From an uncultured bacterium (lineage in GTDB: Bacteria > Patescibacteriota > Saccharimonadia > Saccharimonadales > Saccharimonadaceae), in contig CALIJI010000008.1 in the NCBI GenBank assembly GCA_938017895.1, forward strand, positions 1-64,000: a stretch of DNA of 64,000 bases, read 5' to 3'. The notes under the pieces are model-generated. The model searched no databases. It was not told the origin of the DNA and saw nothing but the letters and a program-made list of their open reading frames with translations. Shown here piece after piece: positions 51,024 to 60,397 of the stretch. A program made the position numbers and the translations under genes. The stretch's first letter is position 1, and every line of letters starts with the position of its first letter.

Positions 51024-52757
51024 ATGAATAATGGCGCAATGGAAGAGATAAAAGCTCGCATAAATATCGAAGATTTAGCGAGCGAATATTTGGAACTGCG
51101 CCGAGCTGGGCGAAATTTTAAAGCGCTCAGCCCCTGGACAAATGAGAGAACGCCTAGTTTTATTGTTAGTCCTGAAAAACAGATCTGGCATGACTTCTCG
51201 AGCGGTAAAGGCGGCGATATTTTTGGATTTATTATGGAGGTTGAAGGCCTGACTTTTCGTGAAGCGTTAGAGTTTTTAGCACGCAAAGCTGGTATCGAGC
51301 TTCAGCAATTTGATAATATACGCGCCAAGCAAATTGTACAAAAGAAAAAACGACTTTACGAAGTGTTGCGAGTTAGTGCAAATTTTTACCAACATTTTTT
51401 AGTTCGCGATAAAACAGCACTAGATTATGTATTTAGAAAACGCAGACTCAGTAAAGAGATTGTTCAAGAATTCAAAATTGGTTATGCACCAAAAGGTCAA
51501 CGGACGCTGGTGGATTTTTTACAAAAAAAAGGTTTTGCGCTGGACGAAATTCGTGATGCCGGTATGACTAATCGATTTGGTGGTGATATTTTTCGTGATC
51601 GAATGGTGATTGCACTTCAGGATATTAGTGGTGCGCCGGTTGGTTTTACAGGTAGATTGTTGGCTGAATCTGATAGCGCGCCAAAATATCTTAATACGCC
51701 GCAAACTTTGCTTTATGATAAGTCAAATAATGTTTTTGGTTTATCACAGGCTAAGAATGAGATTCGTAAAGCTGGTTTTGCTGTGGTGGTCGAAGGAAAT
51801 ATGGATGTAATTTCTAGCCATCAGGCGGGTATTAAGAATGTTGTGGCTACAGCAGGCACCGCGATCACTGCGCGGCATTTAAAAACGATTGCTCGGTTTA
51901 GTAATGATATCCGCCTCTGTTTTGATGCTGATGCGGCTGGTGTAAATGCTACCGAGAGGGCGATTAAATTGGCACAAGAAGTTGGCGTTGAACTTTCAAT
52001 TATTGCTCTTAACCAAACTAGTAACGATGCGAAAGACCCAGACGAATTAATTCAAATTGATCCAAATCTTTGGCGTGAATCTATTTCTCGGCCGAAGCCG
52101 GCAGTTGAGTGGGTTTTTGATCAGTATGAAAAGCGACTGGATATTTCTACGGCTAGTGGTAAACGGCAGTTTTCTAATATTGCGCTTATGCTAGTTGAAA
52201 ATTTAAGTGATCCAGTTGAGAAAGAATTTTATCTCGATGAAATTGCCCGTCGAATTAAAACTTCACGTGAGGCTTTGCTGGCAAAGTTTTCATCAGACAA
52301 GCAGCCTGCTAAACTTAAGCATATAAAAACCGAAAAAACAGAAGTGGTAAAAGACGATTTTGTTTATGAAGATGACCTGCTGGCTCTAATTTTGATCGAG
52401 GAAAAATTTGCAGCCAAAATTGTTGATTTGCCGAAAAACCCACTTCATAGCGAAAACCGAAATCAGATTTTCGAAATTATTCGCAATAATGATCGCGAGA
52501 AGTTGAAAAAATTTGAGAATTATGTTAAAATCCTTCTATTGAAAGCAGATGAGCGTTATGGCGAAATTAAAGAAAGTGCCGACAAAGAAATAGAACGCCT
52601 GGTGGATAAAGTTAAAATGCAAAAACTATTAGAGCAAAAAGAAATTCTAGATTCAAAATTAGAAGCTGCAGAAGTTGATGGCGATGAAAATTTGAAAAGA
52701 GAAATTATTGCACAAATTATAGAGTTAAATAAGGAGTTAAATAGTGGCAAAAGATAA
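51024..52757 (+). CDS. dnaG: DNA primase lacking zinc ligands
   Basis: 577 residues. The N-terminal region aligns by eye to the CHC2 zinc-binding domain ([26 protein letters not shown]), but the four expected ligands are Ser36, Thr39, Asp57 and Ser60, so zinc cannot bind in the usual way. The catalytic core is intact: KIGYAP, the TOPRIM glutamate in VVVEGNMDV and DxD in CFDADAAG. The C-terminal helicase-binding part is coiled and charged. It makes replication primers. rpoD overlaps its end by 14 nt. Confidence 0.93.
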   Translation: MNNGAMEEIKARINIEDLASEYLELRRAGRNFKALSPWTNERTPSFIVSPEKQIWHDFSSGKGGDIFGFIMEVEGLTFREALEFLARKAGIELQQFDNIRAKQIVQKKKRLYEVLRVSANFYQHFLVRDKTALDYVFRKRRLSKEIVQEFKIGYAPKGQRTLVDFLQKKGFALDEIRDAGMTNRFGGDIFRDRMVIALQDISGAPVGFTGRLLAESDSAPKYLNTPQTLLYDKSNNVFGLSQAKNEIRKAGFAVVVEGNMDVISSHQAGIKNVVATAGTAITARHLKTIARFSNDIRLCFDADAAGVNATERAIKLAQEVGVELSIIALNQTSNDAKDPDELIQIDPNLWRESISRPKPAVEWVFDQYEKRLDISTASGKRQFSNIALMLVENLSDPVEKEFYLDEIARRIKTSREALLAKFSSDKQPAKLKHIKTEKTEVVKDDFVYEDDLLALILIEEKFAAKIVDLPKNPLHSENRNQIFEIIRNNDREKLKKFENYVKILLLKADERYGEIKESADKEIERLVDKVKMQKLLEQKEILDSKLEAAEVDGDENLKREIIAQIIELNKELNSGKR

Positions 52758-53742
52758 AATGCTACCAGAAGAAATTTTAAATGAAGAAGGTGTGGTTGAT
52801 GCGACTCTAGGCATTCATGATTTGGATGAGCCAGATTTAGCTGAGCTTGAAGATGAAGAAGAGCTTAATGATGAAGAGCTAGTAGGTAGTTATACCGATG
52901 ATATTTCGGACGACTCTGTTCGGATGTATTTGCGTGAAATTGGTAAGATTCCACTTTTAACTCTAGAAGAAGAGTCAGAGCTTTCAAAAAAGGCTATGGC
53001 TGGAGATCGTAAAGCTAAAGATCGGATGGCTGAGGCTAATATGCGATTGGTTGTATCAATTGCTAAGCGATATTCTGGCCGTGGATTAGATTTACTGGAT
53101 TTGATTCAAGAGGGTAACACTGGTCTACTCCGTGCGGTTGATAAATTTGATCCTGAAAAAGGTTTTAAATTTTCGACTTATGCGACTTGGTGGATTCGCC
53201 AAGCCATTACGCGTGCTATCGCAGATCAGGCGAGAACGATTCGTATTCCGGTTCATATGGTGGAAACAATCAACAAGTTGATGAGAACTCAGCGTCGTTT
53301 AACTCAAGAGCTGAATCGCGATCCGACGAATGAAGAGCTTGCTAAAGAAATGGATATGGAAGTTGAAAAAATTGAACATATCATGAAGATTAAGCAGGAT
53401 ATTACTTCGCTTGACGCTGGAATTGGTCGTGACGACAATGACGGTGAAGAATCGACGCTTGGTGATTTTATCGAAGATGAGGATACGGCTAGCCCTGAAG
53501 AATCTGCATCTAGCCAACTACTTAAGGAGCAGGTCCGAGAGATTTTAGGGAGTCTCTCTGACCGTGAGAGAAAAATCCTTGAAATGCGATTTGGATTGAA
53601 TGGCACTAAGTCTCATACATTAGAAGAAGTAGGTTTGGAATTTGCGGTGACTCGTGAGCGTATTCGTCAGATTGAAGCTAAAGCTTTACTGAAACTTCGT
53701 AAGCATAAAGATTCTAAAAAGTTACATGAATATTTGGATTAG
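52744..53742 (+). CDS. rpoD: Primary RNA polymerase sigma-70 factor
   Basis: 332 residues from a GTG 7 nt after AAGGAG. After a short acidic N-terminal region come region 1.2 ([15 protein letters not shown]), region 2 ([17 protein letters not shown]), region 3 and region 4 ([24 protein letters not shown]). The long 1.1 and non-conserved regions of E. coli RpoD are absent, as in many small genomes. It follows dnaG in the classic order. It should recognise the TTGACA/TATAAT promoters listed here. Confidence 0.94.
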   Translation: MAKDKMLPEEILNEEGVVDATLGIHDLDEPDLAELEDEEELNDEELVGSYTDDISDDSVRMYLREIGKIPLLTLEEESELSKKAMAGDRKAKDRMAEANMRLVVSIAKRYSGRGLDLLDLIQEGNTGLLRAVDKFDPEKGFKFSTYATWWIRQAITRAIADQARTIRIPVHMVETINKLMRTQRRLTQELNRDPTNEELAKEMDMEVEKIEHIMKIKQDITSLDAGIGRDDNDGEESTLGDFIEDEDTASPEESASSQLLKEQVREILGSLSDRERKILEMRFGLNGTKSHTLEEVGLEFAVTRERIRQIEAKALLKLRKHKDSKKLHEYLD

Positions 53743-53751
53743 GAGAACAAG

Positions 53752-54372
53752 ATGAAAAATAAACTTATACGAATTGCCCCAATTTTATTAATTATCGCGA
53801 TTGCGGTTTTGGCTATTATTTTAATTGTTAATTTAGGGAAAATGATGTTTGGCTCAGATTCTCCTAAAAAATCATCTTCGAAAACTCAAGAACCAGATAC
53901 TAGCGTATTGAATTTATTGAAGATTGAATCTGGCCGTAGCGTAAAGATGACAGTGCGCGGACCAATTCAGGCCAATGAGAATGCTCGAAGTTACTCAGTT
54001 GAAGTTTCTTCAAGCTCTCGAAATTTAAAGGTTTTCAAGGGGTATTCTTCAGAGATAGAAAAAGAAGTTAACCACGATAATACTACCGCTGCTTATGATG
54101 AATTTGTGAATGCACTCAATAAAGCCAATATGATGAAGGGTGAAGCGCTTACTGGCGAAGATGATGATATACGGGGTGTTTGTGCCAAAGGTCATGTTTA
54201 CGATTTTGCAATTTTAAAGGACGGACAAGTTGAAAAGCATCTCTGGACTTCAACATGTAAAGGCTCAAAAGGTTCATTATTAGCCAATACGGCTCAGCTC
54301 CAAGATCTATTTGCGCTCCAAATTCCTGAATTTAAGAGTATGGTTAAAGATCTTGGATTAAAGGAATTGTAG
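53752..54372 (+). CDS. Membrane-anchored extracytoplasmic protein of unknown function
   Basis: 206 residues: one N-terminal helix (about 9-32), a Ser/Lys-rich linker and a beta-rich domain (about 50-206) with two cysteines (in GVCAKGH and TSTCKGS), about 36 residues apart and able to form a disulfide. It begins 9 nt after rpoD with a GGAGAA site and is probably in the same operon. Family not recognised. Confidence 0.68.
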   Translation: MKNKLIRIAPILLIIAIAVLAIILIVNLGKMMFGSDSPKKSSSKTQEPDTSVLNLLKIESGRSVKMTVRGPIQANENARSYSVEVSSSSRNLKVFKGYSSEIEKEVNHDNTTAAYDEFVNALNKANMMKGEALTGEDDDIRGVCAKGHVYDFAILKDGQVEKHLWTSTCKGSKGSLLANTAQLQDLFALQIPEFKSMVKDLGLKEL

Positions 54373-54463
54373 ATACATTATTCAAAAAGTCTATGCTTTT
54401 TAAATGTCGCACAATGTTAGATAGCTTTCTATTTTGCATAGGATTTATTATATATCATTGTGG

Positions 54464-54469
54464 TATAAT
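54464..54469 (+). promoter_or_regulatory. mutM -10 box
   Basis: TATAAT with a TGG extension, 8 nt before the ATG; leaderless mRNA likely. Confidence 0.6.
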
Positions 54470-54477
54470 GGTAGTAT

Positions 54478-55368
54478 ATGCCAGAATTACCTGAAGTTGA
54501 AACCGTTGTTCGTGGTTTGAATAGATTAATTTTACGAAAAAAAATTAAGAGCGTTAGTTTTGATTGGCCTAAAAGCTTTCCTAATTCACAAGTTGAAGTG
54601 GACAACTTTTTGATTGGTGCTGAAATTGAGCGGGTTCGTCGTCGAGCGAAGGCGATTATTGTTGATTTATCTAATGGATGGTCGTTAGTTGGACACTTAA
54701 AAATGACCGGACAGATGGTTTATCGTGGTGAGGAAAACTGGGGTGCGGGTCACCCGAATGATGATTTTTTGGCGAAATTACCTAATAAATCAACTCGGGT
54801 TGAGATTATTTTTACAGATGGAAGCAAGCTGTTTTTTAATGATCAGCGTAAATTTGGCTGGCTAAAACTTTTGCCAACTGCTGAAATTAAAAATTTACCT
54901 TTCTTTCAAAAAGTTGGACCGGAGCCACTTGAAGATGATTTTAAATTTGAAGAGTTTGTAGGTAGATTCGATCGCAGAAAACGGAGTATGATTAAGCCGA
55001 CAATTCTTGATCAGAGCGTGATTGCGGGGGTAGGTAATATTTATGCTGATGAATCTCTGTGGCGAGCTAAAATTCATCCCGAAACTCGAGTTGAGGATCT
55101 TTCGCGGGCTAATTTTGAGAAATTATATGAAGCGGTTCGGTTTGTGATGAACGAGTCAATTGCGAGAGGCGGCTCGACTGATCGTAATTATGTTCAGGCT
55201 GATGGAAGCCGAGGTAATTATCTTGAATACGCAGCGGTTTATCATAAAGACGGCCAGCCTTGTAAACGATGTGGACATGAAATTTCTAAAATAAAAGTTG
55301 GTGGGCGCGGAACGCATTTTTGTCCAAATTGTCAGCAACTCGCAGAAAACCAAAAAGGAAAAATGTAG
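54478..55368 (+). CDS. mutM: Formamidopyrimidine-DNA glycosylase
   Basis: 296 residues. The catalytic N-terminus is PELPEVETVVRGL (Pro after Met removal), with the helix-two-turn-helix segment DQSVIAGVGNIYADE and a C-terminal zinc finger (CKRCGHE and CPNCQ). It removes oxidised purines such as 8-oxoguanine. It seems complete. holA follows with a TAGTG overlap. Confidence 0.95.
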   Translation: MPELPEVETVVRGLNRLILRKKIKSVSFDWPKSFPNSQVEVDNFLIGAEIERVRRRAKAIIVDLSNGWSLVGHLKMTGQMVYRGEENWGAGHPNDDFLAKLPNKSTRVEIIFTDGSKLFFNDQRKFGWLKLLPTAEIKNLPFFQKVGPEPLEDDFKFEEFVGRFDRRKRSMIKPTILDQSVIAGVGNIYADESLWRAKIHPETRVEDLSRANFEKLYEAVRFVMNESIARGGSTDRNYVQADGSRGNYLEYAAVYHKDGQPCKRCGHEISKIKVGGRGTHFCPNCQQLAENQKGKM

Positions 55369-56315
55369 TGCTTGGCGGTAAAGTGACTGTCATTTTTGGC
55401 GAGAATTCTTTTGAGCGAACAAGGGAGTTAGCTAAATTAAAAAACCAAGCCGAAAAAGCAGATTTTGCGATCGAAAATCTGAATGCTGAAAATTTAACCG
55501 AGGAAGATTTTGTAAATTCCATTTGTGGGGTTAGTCTCTTGGCCGAAAAACGGTTGGTTATTGTTAAGAGAGCTAGTGATAATTCTATGCTGTGGGATAA
55601 GCTTCCAGCAATTATTTCATGGATTTCTAGCGACGTTCATCTTTGCCTGATTGAAGAAAAAATTGACAAACGTAGCGCCTTTTATAAATCGCTCGTCAAA
55701 ATTGCTGATATGAAGGAACAGAAAAGCTTGTCTGCAAAGGACGGAAAAGATCTAGCTGAGTTTGCTCGTAAAATTGCTAAGCAGTTAGGATTCCCAGTAG
55801 ATAATAAAACGGCTGATTTTCTAGTTTCATGGGTTGGTGTTGATGAATGGCGAGTGCGTGATGGGGTAGAGAGGTTAGCGGTTTTAGGTGAAATTTCTAA
55901 AGAAAATATTGAAAAATATATTCCGCAGAATATAGAAAGTAATGCTTTTGGTATTTTTGAATTAGCTCTAAATAAAAAACAGCACGAAGCTATTGACCAG
56001 CTTTCAAGAATCAAAATAACAGAGGGTGTAGATGGTGCGTATCAGTTTTTTGGCTTGATATCGAGTCAATTTTTTAATTTGGCAGCTTTGAAGCTAGGTC
56101 AGAGTTCTGGTAAAACAACTACTGAGGTTGCTAAGGAACTCGGTGTTAACACTTGGTCCCTAGGAAAAATGGATCAATTTGCTCGTAACTTAAACTTTGA
56201 TCAAATTAATCATATCTCTGAGAAATTTTTACAGATTGACGAGCTACTAAAAACGACTAATTCTGATGTATGGGGTCTGATTGAAGCATTATTGTTAGAT
56301 ATAGCTAGCATCTAG
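55368..56315 (+). CDS. holA: DNA polymerase III delta subunit
   Basis: About 315 residues from the GTG at 55368, which overlaps the mutM stop and follows AAAAAGGAAAA; a TTG-started version from 55320 would overlap mutM by 49 nt. The AAA+-like N-terminal fold (KVTVIFGENSFERTRE), the lid domain and the C-terminal collar (GAYQFFGLISSQFFNLAAL) match HolA. It opens the DnaN clamp for loading. Confidence 0.88.
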   Translation: MLGGKVTVIFGENSFERTRELAKLKNQAEKADFAIENLNAENLTEEDFVNSICGVSLLAEKRLVIVKRASDNSMLWDKLPAIISWISSDVHLCLIEEKIDKRSAFYKSLVKIADMKEQKSLSAKDGKDLAEFARKIAKQLGFPVDNKTADFLVSWVGVDEWRVRDGVERLAVLGEISKENIEKYIPQNIESNAFGIFELALNKKQHEAIDQLSRIKITEGVDGAYQFFGLISSQFFNLAALKLGQSSGKTTTEVAKELGVNTWSLGKMDQFARNLNFDQINHISEKFLQIDELLKTTNSDVWGLIEALLLDIASI

Positions 56316-56416
56316 ATATTTATGTACAGCATTAGCATTAGTTCAACTAAGCTATTTTATTTGTAGGGTAATGCAGTATTCTACTGTAAAACCTTTTCAA
56401 GCAAATGAAAAAATGA

Positions 56417-56422
56417 TATAAT
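56417..56422 (+). promoter_or_regulatory. ftsK -10 box
   Basis: TATAAT with a TGA extension, 10 nt before the ATG. The 117-nt gap upstream holds no other feature I can support. Confidence 0.55.
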
Positions 56423-56432
56423 TAAACCAATT

Positions 56433-58676
56433 ATGGCTAAAAAACCTACAAAAAAACGATCAAAAGTAAAAGCAGCAGTCTCTAAAAAAAGTTCACTTCC
56501 AGCTGGTTTTTGGGCGCAGGTTGGCGCAGTTGTACTTGGTTTTTCTAGTTTTTTCTTAGTGTTGGGTTGGTTTGGGTATGGTGGAAATGTAATTGTTGTA
56601 GTGCATAATGGTTTATTGACTTTTATGGGCTGGGCCACTTATTTTCTGCCAGCAGTTTTAATTTTTATCTGTGTTGAAATTTTTCGTAGCGAGCAGAACA
56701 AGTTTCCAGTCGCTAAGACTATTGCGTTAATATTTGTGCTATTATTTATTGCTGGATTTTTTGGGCTATTTAAAGGTAGAAGTGGTTTAACTTTTGGGGG
56801 TATGATAGGATCATTTCTAAACGGATTCTCTCTTCAAATGGCTAATTCGGTAGTGGCTGGTATTGTGTATTTACTTCTGATCATGGTGACGACATTTGCT
56901 GTTTTTGGTGTAATGCCTATTGAAGTGATACATAAAATTGGCGATTTATTGCGTGAGAGCGAAGCTACAAGAGAAGAAAAGCGAAATGCGAAAATACTTT
57001 CTAATATTAAAACCGACAAGAACCTAACTAGTGAAGAAATAGCTCCAAGTGAAAATAAAATTAAACTTAATGCTGGAGTAGAATTTGTGGGTAATGAGGA
57101 ACGCAAGAAAGATGAGATTCGAGAGAATCGTCGCCTCAAGGCTTTGGCTCGGAAAGAAAAGAAACAGGAAAAGCAGGAAAACTCAAAATCTCCTGAAAGA
57201 GTGGATAATTCAAATTGGCAGTTGCCTGATCTTAACTTACTTGAAAATACATCTTCGCCAGCTGATGCTGGAGATGTTGAACACAACGCTCGGATTATTC
57301 AAGATACATTTCATGAGTTTGATATTGATGTTGAAATGGAAGCTGCTAATGTTGGTCCTCGTTTAACTCAGTATACTTTGCGGCCACCAAGTGGTGTTAA
57401 ATTAAGTAAACTTTCTAGTATGGAGAGTAATTTAGCGTTGAATCTAGCAGCAGAGACAATTCGTATTGAAGCTCCAATTCCTGGTAAGAGTGTCGTTGGG
57501 ATTGAAGTACCAAACCGCCGAGCGGCAATGGTGAGATTATTTGGGATTATTGAAAGTAAAAAATGGAAAAATGATCACAAACCTCTAACTTTTGCTATCG
57601 GTAAAGATATTTCAGGAGAGACAATTACCGCCGATTTGGCTAAAATGCCTCATCTACTTATCGCCGGAACTACAGGTTCTGGTAAATCAGTTATGATGAA
57701 TACCTTGCTAACAAGCTTGCTTTATCGAAATTCGCCAAGTCAGCTAAAGCTAATTTTAGTAGACCCAAAGAAAGTTGAGATGGCTCCGTATGAAAGCATT
57801 CCTCATTTATTGACGCCCGTCATTGATGATCCAACTAAATCTGTATCTGCGCTTAAATGGGCGGTTAATGAAATGGAGCGGCGCTACTCTGTATTAGCGG
57901 AAGAAAAAATCCGTAATATTGAAAGTTATCATAAAATGTTGGCGTCGAAACAAAGGTCTTCTAATGAAGACAAAGAATTAGATGAGGATTTTGAAGAGAT
58001 GCCTTATATAGTCATAGTGATTGATGAATTAGCTGATTTAATGATGGTTGCTCAAAAAGATGTAGAGGCTTTGATTGTTCGTATAGCTCAAAAGGCTCGG
58101 GCCGTAGGTATTCATCTTGTACTAGCTACGCAAAAACCAGTTGTATCGGTAGTTACGGGCTTGATTAAGGGTAATATTCCGAGTCGAATTTCATTTAAAC
58201 TGCCGTCGAACGCTGATTCGCGTACAATTTTAGACCGTGGTGGCGCGGAAAAATTGCTTGGGCAGGGTGACATGTTATTTTTCCCAAATGGTGCGCCTCA
58301 ACCAAAACGTGTTCAGGGAGTTTTTTTGGACGACAGTGAAGTTAATCGTGTTATGGATTATTTGCGTCTTCAGTCGCCTCCACAATACAATGATGAAATT
58401 ATCAGTCAACCAGTCCAAATTGGTAATATGACTGGCGGTGTAGTAATGACTGGTGGTGCTAGCGGTACGGATGATACCTTTCGGCAGGCTGTAGAAATTG
58501 GTCTTCAGCAGCGCAAAATGTCAACTGGCCTACTTCAACGCAAGATGCGTATTGGTTACGGTCGAGCAGCAGGGATTATTGATGAGATGGAAGAACGTGG
58601 TATTGTTGGGCCGAGCCCAGGTGGATCTAAGCCAAGAGAAATGCTAATTTCTAGCTTAGACGAATTAGAAGACTAA
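56433..58676 (+). CDS. ftsK: DNA translocase FtsK/SpoIIIE
   Basis: 747 residues: a basic start, four membrane helices (about 25-50, 60-78, 88-105, 130-160), a charged linker, then the motor domain with Walker A GTTGSGKS near residue 414 and Walker B IVIVIDELADLM. The C-terminal gamma winged helix (about 680-747, RQAVEIGLQQRKMSTGLLQRKMRIGYGRA) reads DNA polarity. It pumps chromosomes through the division septum. Confidence 0.95.
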   Translation: MAKKPTKKRSKVKAAVSKKSSLPAGFWAQVGAVVLGFSSFFLVLGWFGYGGNVIVVVHNGLLTFMGWATYFLPAVLIFICVEIFRSEQNKFPVAKTIALIFVLLFIAGFFGLFKGRSGLTFGGMIGSFLNGFSLQMANSVVAGIVYLLLIMVTTFAVFGVMPIEVIHKIGDLLRESEATREEKRNAKILSNIKTDKNLTSEEIAPSENKIKLNAGVEFVGNEERKKDEIRENRRLKALARKEKKQEKQENSKSPERVDNSNWQLPDLNLLENTSSPADAGDVEHNARIIQDTFHEFDIDVEMEAANVGPRLTQYTLRPPSGVKLSKLSSMESNLALNLAAETIRIEAPIPGKSVVGIEVPNRRAAMVRLFGIIESKKWKNDHKPLTFAIGKDISGETITADLAKMPHLLIAGTTGSGKSVMMNTLLTSLLYRNSPSQLKLILVDPKKVEMAPYESIPHLLTPVIDDPTKSVSALKWAVNEMERRYSVLAEEKIRNIESYHKMLASKQRSSNEDKELDEDFEEMPYIVIVIDELADLMMVAQKDVEALIVRIAQKARAVGIHLVLATQKPVVSVVTGLIKGNIPSRISFKLPSNADSRTILDRGGAEKLLGQGDMLFFPNGAPQPKRVQGVFLDDSEVNRVMDYLRLQSPPQYNDEIISQPVQIGNMTGGVVMTGGASGTDDTFRQAVEIGLQQRKMSTGLLQRKMRIGYGRAAGIIDEMEERGIVGPSPGGSKPREMLISSLDELED

Positions 58677-58772
58677 TTCTTTAATATTGCTTTTATTATA
58701 TAAAAATGATATAATTACACTATAATATTAGCTCAGCTTATTATTTAAATAAGCTTTAACCAAAGGAGTAAA

Positions 58773-59087
58773 ATGAAGGATTACGAACTAACTGTTCTTA
58801 TTCATCCAGATTTGGAAAGCGATCTTGAAAAACCGCTTGCCAAGATTCGCAGCCTTGTAACTGCTAACGGTGGTGAAATTGCCAAAGAGGATAACTGGGG
58901 CAAAAAGAAACTAGCCTATGCGATTAAAGGTGAAGAATTTGCTGTTTACGTAGCAATGGATGTTAAACTTCCTGCTACTGCACCGCTAAAAATCAGTAAT
59001 ACATTGAATATTACAGATGAAGTTTTGCGATACCTACTCGTAAAAGCTGAAGCGCGTCCAGAAGTAGAAGCTGAAGAAGAAAAATAA
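58773..59087 (+). CDS. rpsF: 30S ribosomal protein S6
   Basis: 104 residues with an acidic tail. The core YELTVLIHPDLE and NWGKKKLAYAIKGEEFAVYV is typical of S6. It pairs with S18 on the 30S platform. AAAGGAG lies before the ATG. It heads rpsF-ssb-rpsR. Confidence 0.94.
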   Translation: MKDYELTVLIHPDLESDLEKPLAKIRSLVTANGGEIAKEDNWGKKKLAYAIKGEEFAVYVAMDVKLPATAPLKISNTLNITDEVLRYLLVKAEARPEVEAEEEK

Positions 59088-59113
59088 TAATTTTTGGGAT
59101 ACGGAGATAGAGA

Positions 59114-59545
59114 ATGGCTTTTAATAAAGTAATTTTGATGGGGAATTTGACAGCAGATCCAGAAACTCGCACAACACCTAACGGGCAAAATGTGACAAGT
59201 TTTTCGCTTGCAATTAATCGCACCTGGAATAATGCAAATGGTGAACGCCAAGAGGAGACTAGCTTTATTAACTGTACTGCTTGGGGTAAGACCGGTGAAA
59301 CTATTGCGAAATATGTTTCAAAGGGCCGTCAGTTACTCGTAAGTGGTCGTCTTCAGCAACGAACTTGGCAGGATAAAGATACTGGCAAAAATCGTAGCGC
59401 TATTGATGTAGTGGTTGAAGAATTTAGTTTTGTTAGTGACGGTAGTCGTGGCGGCGCTTCAAGCGGCTCTGCTGCTCCATCAAGTGAACCAGTTATAGAA
59501 GAAATTCCAGATGAGCCAATCGATCTGTCTGATATCCCATTCTAA
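59114..59545 (+). CDS. ssb: Single-stranded DNA-binding protein
   Basis: 143 residues: an OB fold (1-110, KVILMGNLTADPETR), a short Gly/Ser linker and the acidic tail SDIPF that binds partner proteins. It protects single-stranded DNA. It lies between rpsF and rpsR, the standard arrangement. A weak GGAG site is upstream. Confidence 0.95.
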   Translation: MAFNKVILMGNLTADPETRTTPNGQNVTSFSLAINRTWNNANGERQEETSFINCTAWGKTGETIAKYVSKGRQLLVSGRLQQRTWQDKDTGKNRSAIDVVVEEFSFVSDGSRGGASSGSAAPSSEPVIEEIPDEPIDLSDIPF

Positions 59546-59559
59546 TTTAAGGAGTAAAA

Positions 59560-59760
59560 ATGGCTAAAAGATTTAAAAAAGAAATCCCAGCATATTTTGA
59601 CTACCGAGATGTTAAAACTTTGCAGAAATTTGTTAATATCTATGGTCAAATTGAGCCAGCTACAAAAACTGGCTTGAGCGCAAAGCAGCAGCGACAATTG
59701 ACAGTAGCTATCAAACGAGCTCGTCACTTAGCGTTACTTGCCTTTGTGTCTAATGCGTAA
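59560..59760 (+). CDS. rpsR: 30S ribosomal protein S18
   Basis: 66 residues, with [15 protein letters not shown] and the RNA-binding end [22 protein letters not shown]. No zinc cysteines are present, as in many S18 proteins. AAGGAG precedes the ATG. A hairpin follows at 59768-59797. Confidence 0.95.
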   Translation: MAKRFKKEIPAYFDYRDVKTLQKFVNIYGQIEPATKTGLSAKQQRQLTVAIKRARHLALLAFVSNA

Positions 59761-59767
59761 AAATAAT

Positions 59768-59797
59768 AATTCCTCGTTTGAAAAATAGCGAGGAATT
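59768..59797 (+). terminator. Terminator or attenuator between rpsR and efp
   Basis: A perfect 9-bp stem (59768-59776 with 59789-59797) followed by TTTATC. The T run is short, so some read-through into efp is likely; no promoter is seen between. Confidence 0.65.
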
Positions 59798-59820
59798 TTA
59801 TCAAAATAAGAGGAGAATTT

Positions 59821-60381
59821 ATGTATAGTCCGACTGATTTAAAAAAAGGCGTAGTAATCCAGCTTGATGGTCAGCCATATCGAGTGGTTGAATATAACCA
59901 AAAAGTCGTTGGTCGCGGTGGTAGTATCGTGAGTGTGAAAGTTAAAAATTTAGTAACTGGCGCACTTTTGCCTAAAACATTTAAAGGTCAAGATAAAATT
60001 GAGCCAGCTGAGGTTGTCAACAAAAAAGTTCAATATCTTTATAATGATGGCGAAGATTTTCATTTTATGGATCCAGAAAGTTTTGAGCAGTTTCAGCTGT
60101 CAAAAGATATTATTGACGAAGCCGCTGGATATTTAAAAGAAGCTGATGAATTAAATTTGCAATTTTTCGACGGTAAAGTTATCAATGTTGAGTTACCTAA
60201 AAATGTTTGGCTAAAGGTTGTTTATACTGAAAATGTAGTTAAAGGTGATACCACATCAAGTGTTTTGAAAGATGCGCAACTCGAAACTGGAATTACGGTA
60301 AAAGTTCCAGCTTTTATTAAAGAAAATGACGTAATTTCGGTTGATACTTCAACTGGCGAATATCGCGAACGACAAAAATAG
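59821..60381 (+). CDS. efp: Elongation factor P with Arg at the tip
   Basis: 186 residues: a KOW-like first domain and two OB folds, with the C-terminal signature EYRER. The tip loop reads VVGRGGS, placing Arg32 where E. coli has the beta-lysylated Lys34. Arg-type EF-Ps are rhamnosylated by EarP in some bacteria; no earP is seen here. It relieves ribosome stalling at polyproline. AGAGGAG precedes the ATG. Confidence 0.95.
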   Translation: MYSPTDLKKGVVIQLDGQPYRVVEYNQKVVGRGGSIVSVKVKNLVTGALLPKTFKGQDKIEPAEVVNKKVQYLYNDGEDFHFMDPESFEQFQLSKDIIDEAAGYLKEADELNLQFFDGKVINVELPKNVWLKVVYTENVVKGDTTSSVLKDAQLETGITVKVPAFIKENDVISVDTSTGEYRERQK

Positions 60382-60397
60382 GATTGAAGGAAACAGG

